Below, piece by piece: positions 54,201 through 63,710 of a DNA stretch of 64,000 bases. The stretch comes from Paragonimus westermani (lineage: Eukaryota; Platyhelminthes; Trematoda; Plagiorchiida; Troglotrematidae). The stretch lies in contig QNGE01002990.1 in assembly GCA_008508345.1 (NCBI GenBank), positions 32,924 through 96,923 on the forward strand. The letters are read 5' to 3'. The notes beneath the pieces were generated by a model, which was not told the origin of the DNA, did not search any database, and saw only the letters and a list, made by a program, of their open reading frames with translations. Position 1 is the stretch's first letter, and every line of letters begins with the position of its first letter. Both the position numbers and the translations under genes were made by a program.

Positions 54201-54592
54201 CAGTCACAACTGTTTGTGAAGTAGTTGCTACTTTGGTAGTAACCAAGGTGGTTTTGAACTTTGACCTCCTATGGTTGTTTTGTGGTTTGGAATTTTGTAC
54301 ATTTTAACTCGTCCGCAGTAAGCACTAGTAGAGATGCAGCGAAATCTGCTGGAGCATAAATCGTGCCGTGGTGAATTTGCTTAATTGACTGAATACCTTA
54401 TCTACCAAAGCCAGTTGAACTGAACACAATGCTGGCGTCATTACAGAAGGTAGACTGCAGTAGCACTTACTAGAACAAGTGGCTAATAGCTAGTCTCTTA
54501 AACACAACAGCTAGGGTGAGAACCCGGCCCGCATAGGGAAACGAACAACTGGTTGACCATGATGTAAACGGAATTTGAGTGCAATGTACTTT

Positions 54593-54717
54593 CATTCAGG
54601 TAGACTTTGCAGTCAGCCTCCTTCGAAAAGAAGCACGAGACTCGAGTTTCGCTCTCATTGGAGCTCTTCAGTAGTGCTTCATTTCGGAAGAGGCTGGCTA
54701 GAAAGTCTATCTGAATG
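54593..54717. repeat. Inverted repeat capped by hammerhead (copy B end)
   Basis: Arms 54593-54638 and 54672-54717 (46 bp each), imperfect reverse complements beginning CATTCAGGTAGACTTT and ending AAAGTCTATCTGAATG. Same centre and arm sequence as in copy A, so the palindrome was present before the two copies dispersed. Confidence 0.85.
54633..54677 (-). ncRNA. Hammerhead ribozyme, near-intact (copy B, antisense to the element)
   Basis: Reads CUGAAGA (fits CUGANGA), stem II GCUC-CAAUGA-GAGC, GAAA, short stem III with UCGA loop and GUC. One U-C mismatch in stem I (GCACUA against UCGUGC), compensated by the extended arms. Possibly active. Confidence 0.75.
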
Positions 54718-54972
54718 CGAACGCTGCGATCAAATGTGAGTGGTGGTCAACTTGAAAATAAACCAAATCCCCAACTACTCATCAGTAATCTAAAATATTG
54801 CCTTGCAGGTTTAATGGGATCGGAGATTTTAACCCAATCGCGGGGATAACGATTAAATTTAACAGGACAGTTACTGTGTCGCTTCTCGAGACGATCGGGC
54901 AACCTGATCATTGCTCACAAGCGAGAGTGGTTGAGCGTTCAGATTTGATAATTTGGTCGTGCCTAATGTGAG

Positions 54973-55042
54973 GTCAATGGCGCAGTGGTCAACACGGTTG
55001 CCTAATGATTGGAATGGCCGGAGTTCAAATCCCGGCCGTGGC
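54973..55042 (+). promoter_or_regulatory. tRNA-like region with Pol III A and B boxes (copy B)
   Basis: A-box-like TGGCGCAGTGGTCAAC from 54978 and B-box-like AGTTCAAATCC from 55022 sit about 45 bp apart, as in tRNA genes and tRNA-derived SINEs. The anticodon arm is not well paired, so no isotype is assigned and this is not a functional tRNA gene. Transcription from it would reach the sense hammerhead within about 80 nt. Confidence 0.8.
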
Positions 55043-55050
55043 AAGGATAT

Positions 55051-55095
55051 GCACTACTGATGAGCTGTAATGAGAGAGAAACTCGAGCCTAGTGA
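55051..55095 (+). ncRNA. Hammerhead ribozyme, degenerate (copy B, sense)
   Basis: CUGAUGA and GAAA remain, but the cleavage triplet is GCC instead of GUC (the invariant U is lost) and stem II has two mismatches (GCUG against GAGA). Expected inactive. Confidence 0.75.
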
Positions 55096-55175
55096 TTCTT
55101 TCCTAAACAGGCTAGCTAGAAAGTCTATCTGTATGCGGACACTGCGATCGAATGTGAGTGATGTTCAACTCGAAA

Positions 55176-58100
55176 ACAGAATACAAAGCAGAACTGTACG
55201 ACTAATATCAGACTGGCTTGCTGTTTCACCAGGCGGGGTGCAGAAACGAGCAATAGGTTGCAAACTGATGTAACTGGGGTTTACTACAAGGTTTATTGTG
55301 TAACATTGAAGCTTCTGATGTGTAGCCATTTAGGCAACACACATTAAAACGCACTGAAACAGCACTCCGTCAGCTGTGCGCATTCCAGTCTCTGTGGGAT
55401 TGAACTAGACAGATATTTCCTGGTCGTAATTCTGATATCATCACTTGTCAAATTAGTAACTTATCCGCCAAGGAGCTGCTTAGTACCTGTGCGAGTTATT
55501 CAAGATTCATTCATGTCTTTTCTCTTTGTGTACACCTGAGTACTTTCCCGATTGTCAGGGATGACCTCGTTATAAACCGGATCTCCTTTCACTCTTTTAG
55601 AGGAAGTGTTGCCGGCAAGGTATACATAGGTTCATCATACTAAGGGTTCCCTACCAGCTAATGTTAATTACACCCTTCTAGCTACTGTGACATGTTTCCC
55701 ATCGAAAATTGTCCATGCGGGGCAGTCGTGGACAAAACACCTTAGTTTGAATGAGTTTCAAGCAAGATGGATTCAGTGCTCACCGTGAGGGGAACAAGCA
55801 GGTACAGAGATAAATTAGTCAAGCTTTGGTTAGGTCATCAGCAGACCCACCATTTAAAATTCAAACTGACTCAGTGTACGACCTAAAACTCACGCAGTAT
55901 TGGTCTCAAAGAGATGAAATCTGAGACTGTAATATCTGATGTATAAACTAACCAAAAGGTCCTGAACATGATGTATAGGGTAGTTGAAGAAACTGAAAAG
56001 AATAGGTCAATCATACATAAACAACAGTACTATGACATAAGAGTGCTCGTAAAGAGCATCACAAATCCCTAGCAGACCAGTCCTTACATTATAGCAGTGC
56101 TACATACCTACCATATATCTACGTAACTTAGGTGAAAACTTCCGGCGTTTTGTAGCAAACTCACCGGAAAAATATTTATGTTCGCGTAATTAAGTACACG
56201 GTTAATAATTGGCCACCAATTTACGCAGGTTACAAATATATATATATACGTATACACACTTTGGTTAACAGCATTCATAGATTTGTCCGGTGGTGACATC
56301 ACAAATTTCATACTTCTACGGTTAACGAGAAAGGAAACGGGTGTTTTCGTGCACAGATTATCGCTTTCCATTTTTAATTGAAGTGTTGGCTGAAGTGGTG
56401 GAAGATTTTTGGCGTCCTACTTCTAACGACTTTCCAACTCTCAGCGGTGCCTTCCCTATCTTTTATGAGTGGGCTTATCCCATACCGTCTACGTTTGCCT
56501 TCTGACATATGATGGTCTTTTCAAACTGGTGGACTTCAGCCTCTGTGTGGGCCGTTCCATTAGATATGCGCACATTTCATTTCATTCGTGCGTGCACCAT
56601 TATGTCATATTCTTTATCGTTACGGTTTCAAAAGATCACTAGTTGGATAGTCAGCCTACTGTAAACGCGTGAGATAGACTTTCTCAGCTTTTGTGCGTAT
56701 ACTGTTTCATTCAGAAACCATGTAACGGAGCAGCGAGTGGAGCAGTTTTGGTTGCTACGGTCTGCAGTTGCCTCGCATTTGTTCGAATCAAACCACCTGA
56801 TCAATCCGACCGATTCGTTCAAGCCAATCAGTCGAAGCTGGTCAAAGGTCTTATACTATCAGTCACAGAGGTCGTTGCAAACCAACTACATTCACCACTA
56901 CTGTGCACCCAAAAGCGGCTGGTCAAGACGTTAAACCTTCCATGGCCGTGTACACAAACCCAGGATAGAGTGGTCGCATAAATGTTACGTTCCTGCAGCA
57001 GACTTAGTACAACTCACGTGAGCAGTGTTGTGTAACTAAGTCTCATGACTCAAGCCAGGCAGAAACTACTGACTGACATATGTTGCCTAATTAATATGCC
57101 ATCTACCACCCCCACCAGATTCAATATAAGAGTATTGTATTTAGTCTGATGATGAAACACCAAAAACGAGCTGGTTTGCTACGCGTTTTTTCTCAGCTTT
57201 ATAATAAGCCAACGGAAATCATATGATAGAAAGATTGCGGTTCATGAAGCACAATTCGAGGTACATGCGTCTAGGATGACAGCTTCCAAAATTTCTAAAG
57301 TCTGGTATTGTAACATGCAACCGGAAGAGCTGACAGAGATTGTATCCAAAGAGGTATTACGCAACGTGCAGCGGTAGATTAAATGCAACTGTTCTCCTTG
57401 CTTGTCTGACTTTCTTTGGTTCAGTGTCCTCATGCACAGCGTTGACGTAGGCGCACAAAGCAGCCGTGTAACAGTTACCACTTCAAGTTCAATCCGTGCA
57501 CGCTAATCAGTTTCGGTCGCACGTTACAGTACAAATGTTGCGTAGTTGCATCAATTTACACTTCATAAGATGTTCACTGGCCTAATGGTCAAGGTCATGC
57601 CAAAAATGGGTGATCTGAGGATGGTGAAAGTGAACTGCCGAAGAATTTCGCCATTATTCGAAGTAGACGATTTGGGAAAAGCTGTAGAAAACTCTTTCGA
57701 GATGGAGGGATATAGAAAAACATATACTTTGCGGAGAAATGTAATGATCTCTGGAGTGGACTTCGTTATTTGTGAAAAATCGACGGAGTTTTGCAGATCC
57801 CGCAAACTGTCCAACTAATAAGGAATTTTGGGTGTCCAGAGGTGGAATGGAATCTTGAGTGAAAGCAAAATTACGCGATAAATGGGAGAACGTAAAATAA
57901 CCATGTGAACTATGAATAATAGTGGAATATGCGATTTTTGGCGGAAAATTCTGTGTAAACTTAATAACACTATGTTAGTTAATAAAATATAGGTTACACT
58001 TGCACACAGTGGTTATCATATAACACGAAAATAATTCGATTACCAGCATTTCCTAGTATATGATTACTGCCGAATTTTGATGTCAATTTGCTCTACACGG

Positions 58101-58232
58101 TGCTTTTTCGGTCATTCAGTTCACTCTATTATCTTCCCGTTTGACTGTCAGTTATTGTCTTTAACTGTCGTCCATCATTCTCCCACTATTAAATCCGTAG
58201 ATCGTTGTTACCAAAAATCATAAATGAACTTG
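55176..58232. other. Intergenic stretch, no recognised gene
   Basis: Contains a short AT-rich microsatellite near 56236-56254. The frame at 57546-57818 (+) overlaps an equally open one on the other strand (57563-57814); neither resembles a known family. Nothing else identified. Confidence 0.4.
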
Positions 58233-58316
58233 GTATTTTCAGTTTGACCATCACTCACATTTGATCGCAGCGTTCGCATTCAGATAGACTTTCCAGCCAG
58301 CCTCTTTCGAAAAGAA

Positions 58317-58348
58317 GCACTAGACTCGTGTTTCGCTCTCATTAGTGC
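58317..58348 (-). ncRNA. Hammerhead remnant with 13-nt core deletion (copy C)
   Basis: GAAA, stem III and GUC are retained, but CUGACGA and the 5' half of stem II are gone. The deletion joins CTA to CTA, suggesting repair or template slippage at a microhomology. Inactive. Confidence 0.8.
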
Positions 58349-58357
58349 ATATCCTTA

Positions 58358-58425
58358 CCACGACCGGGATTTGAACCCCAGCCATTCCAATCAGTAGGCA
58401 ACCGTGTTGACCACTGCGCCATTGA
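58358..58425 (-). promoter_or_regulatory. tRNA-like region with Pol III boxes (copy C)
   Basis: On the minus strand: A-box-like TGGCGCAGTGGTCAACACGG, then B-box-like GGTTCAAATCC, which matches the Pol III B-box consensus slightly better than copies B and D. Isotype not assigned. Confidence 0.78.
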
Positions 58426-58727
58426 CTTCACATTAGGCACGACCGAATTATCAAATCTGAACGCTCAACCACTCTCGCTTGTGGGCAATGATCAGGTTGC
58501 CCGATCGTCTCGAGGAGACACGCTTACTGCCTGTTAACTCCAATCGATAACCCCGCGATTAGGACTTCCGAGACAGGTCGAGATCACTGAACTCATTAAC
58601 CCTGCAAGGCGGTATTTTAGATTACTGATGAGTAGTCGGGGATTTGGTATATTTTCAAGTTGACCATCACTCACATTTGATCGCAGCTTTCGCATTCAGA
58701 TAGACTTTCCAGCCAGCCTCTTTCGAA

Positions 58728-60360
58728 TGCATATACTCTGACTACAGTGCTGCAGTTACATCACAGGTTATAGTATTGTTACCGCTAAGAGTGCAGCTCT
58801 GGACCAGATTTATGTACATTTGCTACCGTTGCTGCACAATTCACACCACCACATCTGAAGTCGCGGGCAGTGATATTTTGTACTCGGAAAATCATGATAT
58901 TCATTCAGATTCGCTGGCTACTAAAGACTGCTTGAAACTTTTTGCACTCTGGTGTATTACGCTTAAAGATATCAAAGAATAACACCGCACTTTCTCACGG
59001 TTGTTTAAATGAATGCTAGCGCCCTAAATGAAAACCTATCAGCTTCCAAGTCTCTCGTTTCAATTCTGTAAACTTCGTTGGAAAGTCTGTTGCATAAGCA
59101 CGTTTAGCCTGTCAAAGCCGAAGCTTCCAAAAGGAGCAAACTTCCTAACCAATTGAGGGAAGACACCAATATGGTGGCTGATTTATGCTTAAACTTCAAC
59201 CGCAAGCTATGTGATATAATTTCGACCATTCGGCTAAGGGACTGTCCAGGTATAAGTAACCGGTGGATAGTCGATAAGCTAGTGTATTGATAACCTTTCG
59301 TTCTTGACACGGCAGCCTCATCAGACCAGACAAACAGGTTACAAATGTGCTGATATTTGGGTTCTACTAGACGTTAGCAACTAAACAAAACGGAAGTCAA
59401 TAGGTTGCGGTTCGAGATCACTGGGGCACGACTCACTACAAGATTCAACGTCGTAAACACTCATGTAGCACACGACCCACCGCGACTGAACGGTTTCCTG
59501 CGGGTTTCGGTGGGTCATGAGAAAAATCATCGAAACAAGCATCCCATGAAATAATTCTTCTAAAAGTAAATGTCCATCAACATCACCTCGAAATCTGCAT
59601 TCATCTTTTCAGCAAAATAAGTGACATTTGTTCAAATTATGTCGTAAAGTCAGACATCTTTAATCGCTAATTTTCGGAGCTCGCTGAGGTAAGATTTGTG
59701 CACGTTGGACGGTTATGCTGTTCTACGGAAGTACGTGAGAAATTAGCCGCTGTTGTTCATTCTCATGTCATTCACGGTGAGTGCTTTCTGAAGGTCATTT
59801 AATTATTGTTCTATGAAAATAATAACTGAGTAGTTGCATTTCAAAAATATCCATGAAAGTTATATTATTGTGGTTCATGTTGGAATATTGCACGAGTTCA
59901 TGAGGTTATATTGAGGCTACCCAGTGTGAACAGGCAAATGTCCGAAGTATAATTGCAATGCCCAGAAGGAATACTGTAAGATTGTTATGCTTCATGTTTG
60001 CTCTATCTCCACCATTTATGGAGATGAGGGATTTCAAAGATACCCATAAAACTCGTGTTAATATTGTTTAATTTCGTTCACTACACATTTCCTTTGCATT
60101 CCTCTGCATGTTTCCTCAGTGTGCATCGAAGTGTGTTGCAGTCGCTCCAACATCCAGGGCAAAATTTCCTGAACACGTGCATAACGAACTGTATGTTTCC
60201 GATGAACTTGTGCAAACTATCCAATAAACTTTCCATGTTTACGGATATTTTGCAATATTCTTCATGGGCGGCGGCAGTAAGCCTGGAGCGCGTAACAAAA
60301 ATGAAGGGGAATCCGTTTTATAAATAAACTTATTTTGCGGACCGCGTTGAAAGCTTTGCT
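58728..60360. other. Intergenic stretch, no recognised gene
   Basis: Short frames only. A CTGATGA...GAAA pairing near 59290-59320 on the minus strand was examined and lacks stems. Confidence 0.4.
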
Positions 60361-60480
60361 GGCAATTTTTTCCCCTGCCCCTCCGTGGCCCATGCGAGGC
60401 CCTTGTCTCACTGCCCGCCTCTGGCCTGCCGTGGCCCTTGCGGGCCCCGCAAAGTTTTGCTACTTGGGCAGTGCGGCAGA
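60361..60480. repeat. GC-rich block with an internal imperfect duplication
   Basis: Abruptly GC-rich DNA in which CCGTGGCCCATGCGAGGCCC is followed about 46 bp later by the similar CCGTGGCCCTTGCGGGCCCC. It may be a decayed minisatellite or part of an unidentified transposon. Confidence 0.5.
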
Positions 60481-60639
60481 AATGAAACCGACATGGCTGT
60501 AAAAATCAACATTCCTGACACTCACCTCCACTAAACTAAACATCTATTTAACCAGTTGAAGTGATCTGTGGATTAGTGCAGTACATTAAAGTTTCGAGGA
60601 GCGGAGAACCGGTTGTGATATATGACGTTAACAACGCTG

Positions 60640-61192
60640 AGAAGGAGGACACCAACAAAAAAGGCAGTCTAAAAGGGTAAATAGTAAAAGAGGTGCATCA
60701 GTTGGACCGGATGCTTCTGCAATGCACCCGTTAGGAGAGAACACGAGGGTTCGCCAACAGCCGTTTATCAAGAACACCTAACACTACTACAAAAGGGGAG
60801 AAAGGGTAAGAAACAGTATGGGGCGTTACGTCACAGTTCAGTCCATCAGTTTATCCCCAGTTGAGGCCTCTTAGTTGGAGACTGTGCAAACCGCCGACTC
60901 TGCAACACAACGAGGAAAGACAGTAATTAGCCGCGGTTTTAAAGCGCACGACGCGCATTCTCTCAGTTTTGGTTTCACTTCACACTAGTTCCCACCAACT
61001 AAGGAAGTGTCATAATCAGGATTGAACTGTATGGGATAAGGATCAAACTTACATGAAGTGCAAAACACTAACGAGCACGATAACACAGAACGTATATTGC
61101 AGAATCGTATGTTTTTACTCGTACAGGATATCAGTATAGTAGAACAATTGCATAACAAAAGGAGACAAGGCCTATCAGTCATGTCCATCACA
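60640..61192 (-). repeat. Possible 3' LTR of the Ty3/Gypsy element
   Basis: On the minus strand, sequence downstream of the integrase reaches a purine-rich run (AAGGTGTGGTGGG, 61205-61193) followed by TGTGATGG, which fits a polypurine tract and an LTR start at about 61192. The far end is not defined, and no second LTR is in the window for comparison, so this is only a suggestion. Confidence 0.3.
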
Positions 61193-62242
61193 CCCACCAC
61201 ACCTTGAATGAGCGTGCGGATATATGTAATTCCGTGGTGGTCTGGATTCCAAACGTTCAGATCTTTTGACTTTTGGTCCTTCAAGTGTTTCGTTTAATTA
61301 AGGAATAGCTTGTGATTCAGTTATGTCGTTTCCTTCAGATGTAACAGGATTACCTATAAATGACTCATTCGAATTCGGAACAACAGAGTTTATTTCAACA
61401 GACTGACCTCTAAAACTGAACTCAACCTGGTCAACATATCTTCGATGGCAAGAAAGGCCTTCCAAGTCAAGAATAGTAACCATGCGAATCCAATGAGCTG
61501 AAAGAACTATTCCATTAGCAGGACGTAAATCGTTGCCTTTGAAAAATGTAACATCAGCTGTTCTTGTGCAGTCAGGACTTGTATGCAGATAACGAGATTT
61601 GAATAGTATTGCGGGACTCTTTCCAGCTACCGAATGTGATGCGTTTCTGCATTGTGTGGGAAAATTAAGGACTCCTCGGTCAAGTTCCACAAATGAGTTC
61701 GGTGTTAAAGAGGCAATGGTAGACTTCAGCATGCGTACAAAATTTTCTCCAAGTCAATTGTACTGCGGATGTCACAGAGCAGTAAACAATTGTCGACATC
61801 CAGGTCCTTTACTCCATCCCTCTAAAAACTTTGCAGTGAAGTGGGTACCATTATCGGTGACCAAAGCAGCGGATACACTCTCACGACAGAATACTTTCCT
61901 AACAGCATATTGTCTAAAGTCTGCACTCGGTGATTTCGTGAGAAAAATCTTCAGGCCATCTAGAATAGGCATCGATAATCACTGGAGTATAGTATTTCCC
62001 CAGGGAAGGACCACAGTAGTCAGCGTGAACTCTCTGAAATGTTTCAAACGTAACAGACCATGGGAGCCATTGTGATTGTTTCGTATGAATCTTGTGCACA
62101 TATATGATACAATTTTCGGCAGTAAGTCTAATTACTGATGGGTAGTCGGGGATTTGGTTTATTTTCAAGTTGACCATCACTCACATTTGATCGCAGCGTT
62201 CGCATACAGATAGACTTTCCAGCCAGCCCCTTTCGAAAAGAA

Positions 62243-62287
62243 GCACTAGACTCGAGTTTCGCTCTCATTAGAGCTCGTCAGTAGTGC
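62243..62287 (-). ncRNA. Hammerhead ribozyme, minimal type I, apparently intact (copy D)
   Basis: Stem I GCACUA/UAGUGC (6 bp); CUGACGA; stem II GCUC-UAAUGA-GAGC; GAAA; 2-bp stem III with UCGA loop; GUC cleavage triplet, with predicted scission between 62249 and 62248. All conserved core residues are present. It lies just downstream, in element sense, of the tRNA-like promoter. Confidence 0.9.
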
Positions 62288-62295
62288 ATATCCTT

Positions 62296-62366
62296 GCCAC
62301 GGCCGGGATTTGAACTCCGGACATTCCAATCATGAGGCAACCGTGTTAACCACTGCGCCATTGACC
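62296..62366 (-). promoter_or_regulatory. tRNA-like region with Pol III boxes (copy D)
   Basis: Minus strand: A-box-like TGGCGCAGTGGTTAACACGG and B-box-like AGTTCAAATCC, well spaced for internal Pol III initiation. Closest of the copies to the family consensus. The anticodon arm is unpaired, so no isotype is assigned. Confidence 0.82.
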
Positions 62367-63710
62367 TCACATTAGGCACGACCGAATCATCAAATCTGAA
62401 CGCTCAACCACTCTCGCTTGTGAGCAATGATCAGGTTGCCCGATCGTCTCGAGAGGTGACACAGTTACTGCCTGTTAACTCCAGTCGATAACCCCGCGAT
62501 TAGGAATTCTGAGACAGGTCGAGATCACAGAACTCATTAAACCCACAAGGCGATATTTTAGATTACTGATGAGTAGTCGGGGATTTGGTCTATTGTCTGC
62601 TCCTAATTCCGGCCACCAACAAGATAAGCGTGCAAGCGACTTCATTTTATCGAATCCTAAATGTCCGGAATGCAAGTGCGCAAGAACTTGAGATCTTGGA
62701 GTCGGTGGAATTACAACACAATCATCAAAACACAATAATCCATCTGGAGTAATAAACAAACAGTCACGGCGACAGTAAAATGCAGGGAATCTACGCCTCT
62801 CGTATTGTGTCCAGCCACGTTTTAAGGCAGACATAACAGGATTGGAGAATTTACGAGTGTCGCACACAAGTACATCCCTGTTTACTGACAGTGATTAAAT
62901 TAGTAAACAGTCAGCGTCGTTAGAGCTCGAGTCCGGTGACGGAATTCTGGATAGGAAATCATCATGGGGAATTACTTTTGCACTACGATGAACAATTGTG
63001 TGATTGTAGGAGCTAACAGCAATGATCCAGTGTTGCATCATGGCGACAGATGACTGCAAGCGATTTGCTGGGATGATACGGGAATTTTAAGGCTTCGTGA
63101 TCTGTTGCAATAGTGTAGGGCATTTCTTTAACAGCCCAATATATTCCAAGGGCTTCTCGTTGGGTCTGAGAATACCCACGTTCGGCTTTAGATAGACGAC
63201 ATGAAATGCATATAACGGGTCTACCACGCTGTTCAAGAACCGCACCTATGTTAGTAGGAGAAGCATAGATAATTACGGTTGAATGATCCCTGTCAGAGAA
63301 CGGTTCCAAAACAACAGTAGTTTGAAGATGACGAAGTAAAGTGCAAAAAGTTTTCCTCGTGGTTAGTGGACCGAGAAAAATTGTTGATGGATAACATCAA
63401 ACAGAGAAGCAGCACACTGAGCGAAGTCAGGCATAAAAAGTGAGTGGAGTTGGAGTGTACCCAAAACAGAAAGGAGTTCATGATGGTTAGTCAATGACGG
63501 TGCATACACAGGTGTGGCTAAGCATTGCAAATCTGGTTTGAAGTCATAACTATCAACAAGGTAACCAAGAAATGAGAAAGAAGAAGCTGAAAAATTACAC
63601 GTCTTTGGGTTAGTGACCATACTGAAGTCGAAAAATCGTCTCAACAAAGAACGAAGACGATAATCATGTGTAAGCTTATCAGGAGTGTGAAATCTAATTT
63701 CACATTTCAC

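Larger units (their letters stand above)
40323..54592. other. Long intergenic stretch, no recognised gene
   Basis: About 14 kb with only short unrecognised frames (for example 40824-41144 minus, 42709-42939 plus, 47315-47644 minus). It contains small microsatellites listed separately. I see no conserved exon, tRNA or complete transposon here. Confidence 0.4.
54593..55175 (+). mobile_element. SINE-like hammerhead element, copy B (418-bp subfamily)
   Basis: Plus-strand copy with an intact tRNA-like region. The block GAAAGTCTATCTG occurs at 54701 and 55119, 418 bp apart, so the copy is longer than one unit. Order: antisense hammerhead in a 46-bp-arm inverted repeat (54593-54717), body with ATCGCGGGG and GACGATCGGGCAAC, tRNA-like region (54973-55042), sense hammerhead (55051-55095), then the start of the unit again. 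Weak resemblance to the unit may continue past 55175. No open reading frame of note, so it would depend on enzymes supplied in trans. Confidence 0.9.
58233..58727 (-). mobile_element. SINE-like hammerhead element, copy C (431-bp subfamily, hammerhead broken)
   Basis: Minus-strand copy with terminal direct repeats: TTGACCATCACTCACATTTG at 58244 and 58660, 416 bp apart. A 13-nt deletion within the hammerhead accounts for most of the shortfall from 431. It shares with copy D a variant segment (GAGACAGGTCGAGATCAC) absent from copies A and B. Its tRNA-like region spans about 58358-58425 on the minus strand. A TTTT run (minus strand, 58313-58310) lies just beyond the hammerhead and could act as a Pol III terminator. 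Confidence 0.9.
62131..62587 (-). mobile_element. SINE-like hammerhead element, copy D (431-bp subfamily), nested in Gypsy
   Basis: The best-defined copy: 457 bp flanked by a 5-bp duplication GTCTA (62126-62130 and 62588-62592). It begins and ends with a 26-bp direct repeat (62131-62156 and 62562-62587, one mismatch), so the unit is 431 bp. Element plus one duplication is 462 bp, a multiple of three, and the integrase frame is in register on both sides, so the boundaries are exact. Element sense is minus: body, tRNA-like region, intact hammerhead, TTTT (62239-62236), then the unit start again. Confidence 0.95.
61298..63710 (-). pseudogene. Ty3/Gypsy retrotransposon pol remnant (RT end, RNase H, integrase)
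   Basis: Minus-strand reading, N to C: the C-terminal part of reverse transcriptase (63710-63363; FLGYLVD, then the MPDFAQCAASLF connection); RNase H (63309-63013; SKAERGYSQTQREALGIYW and TDHEAL); integrase zinc-binding part (HSGHLGFDKMKSLAR, CWWPEL, about 62700-62595); integrase core with HADYCGP, IIDAYSRWPE, LVTDNGTHFTAKF and LGEN. Retroelement pol copies itself via RNA and integrates the cDNA. This copy is dead: the RT fingers and YxDD are missing (truncated at about 63710), there are frameshifts between RT and RNase H and near 61950, and two in-frame stops precede the catalytic Glu. RNase H shows Tyr where its first Asp is expected, and the second zinc Cys appears to be Tyr. A SINE-like element is inserted at 62131-62587. 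Confidence 0.9.

Noticed and set aside
54973..55042. Functional tRNA gene
   Set aside because: A and B boxes are present but the anticodon and acceptor stems do not pair properly, and the same sequence recurs in dispersed repeats.
57546..57818. Overlapping open frames on both strands as a candidate gene
   Set aside because: Both strands are equally open, no domain is visible and no splice-consistent neighbour was found.
59285..59330. Minus-strand CTGATGA followed by GAAA, suggesting another hammerhead
   Set aside because: The bases between them do not form a stem II, and no stem I or NUH site could be placed.
61599..62075. Plus-strand frame of 158 codons as a gene
   Set aside because: It lies opposite the integrase coding strand of the Gypsy remnant, whose motifs read on the minus strand.
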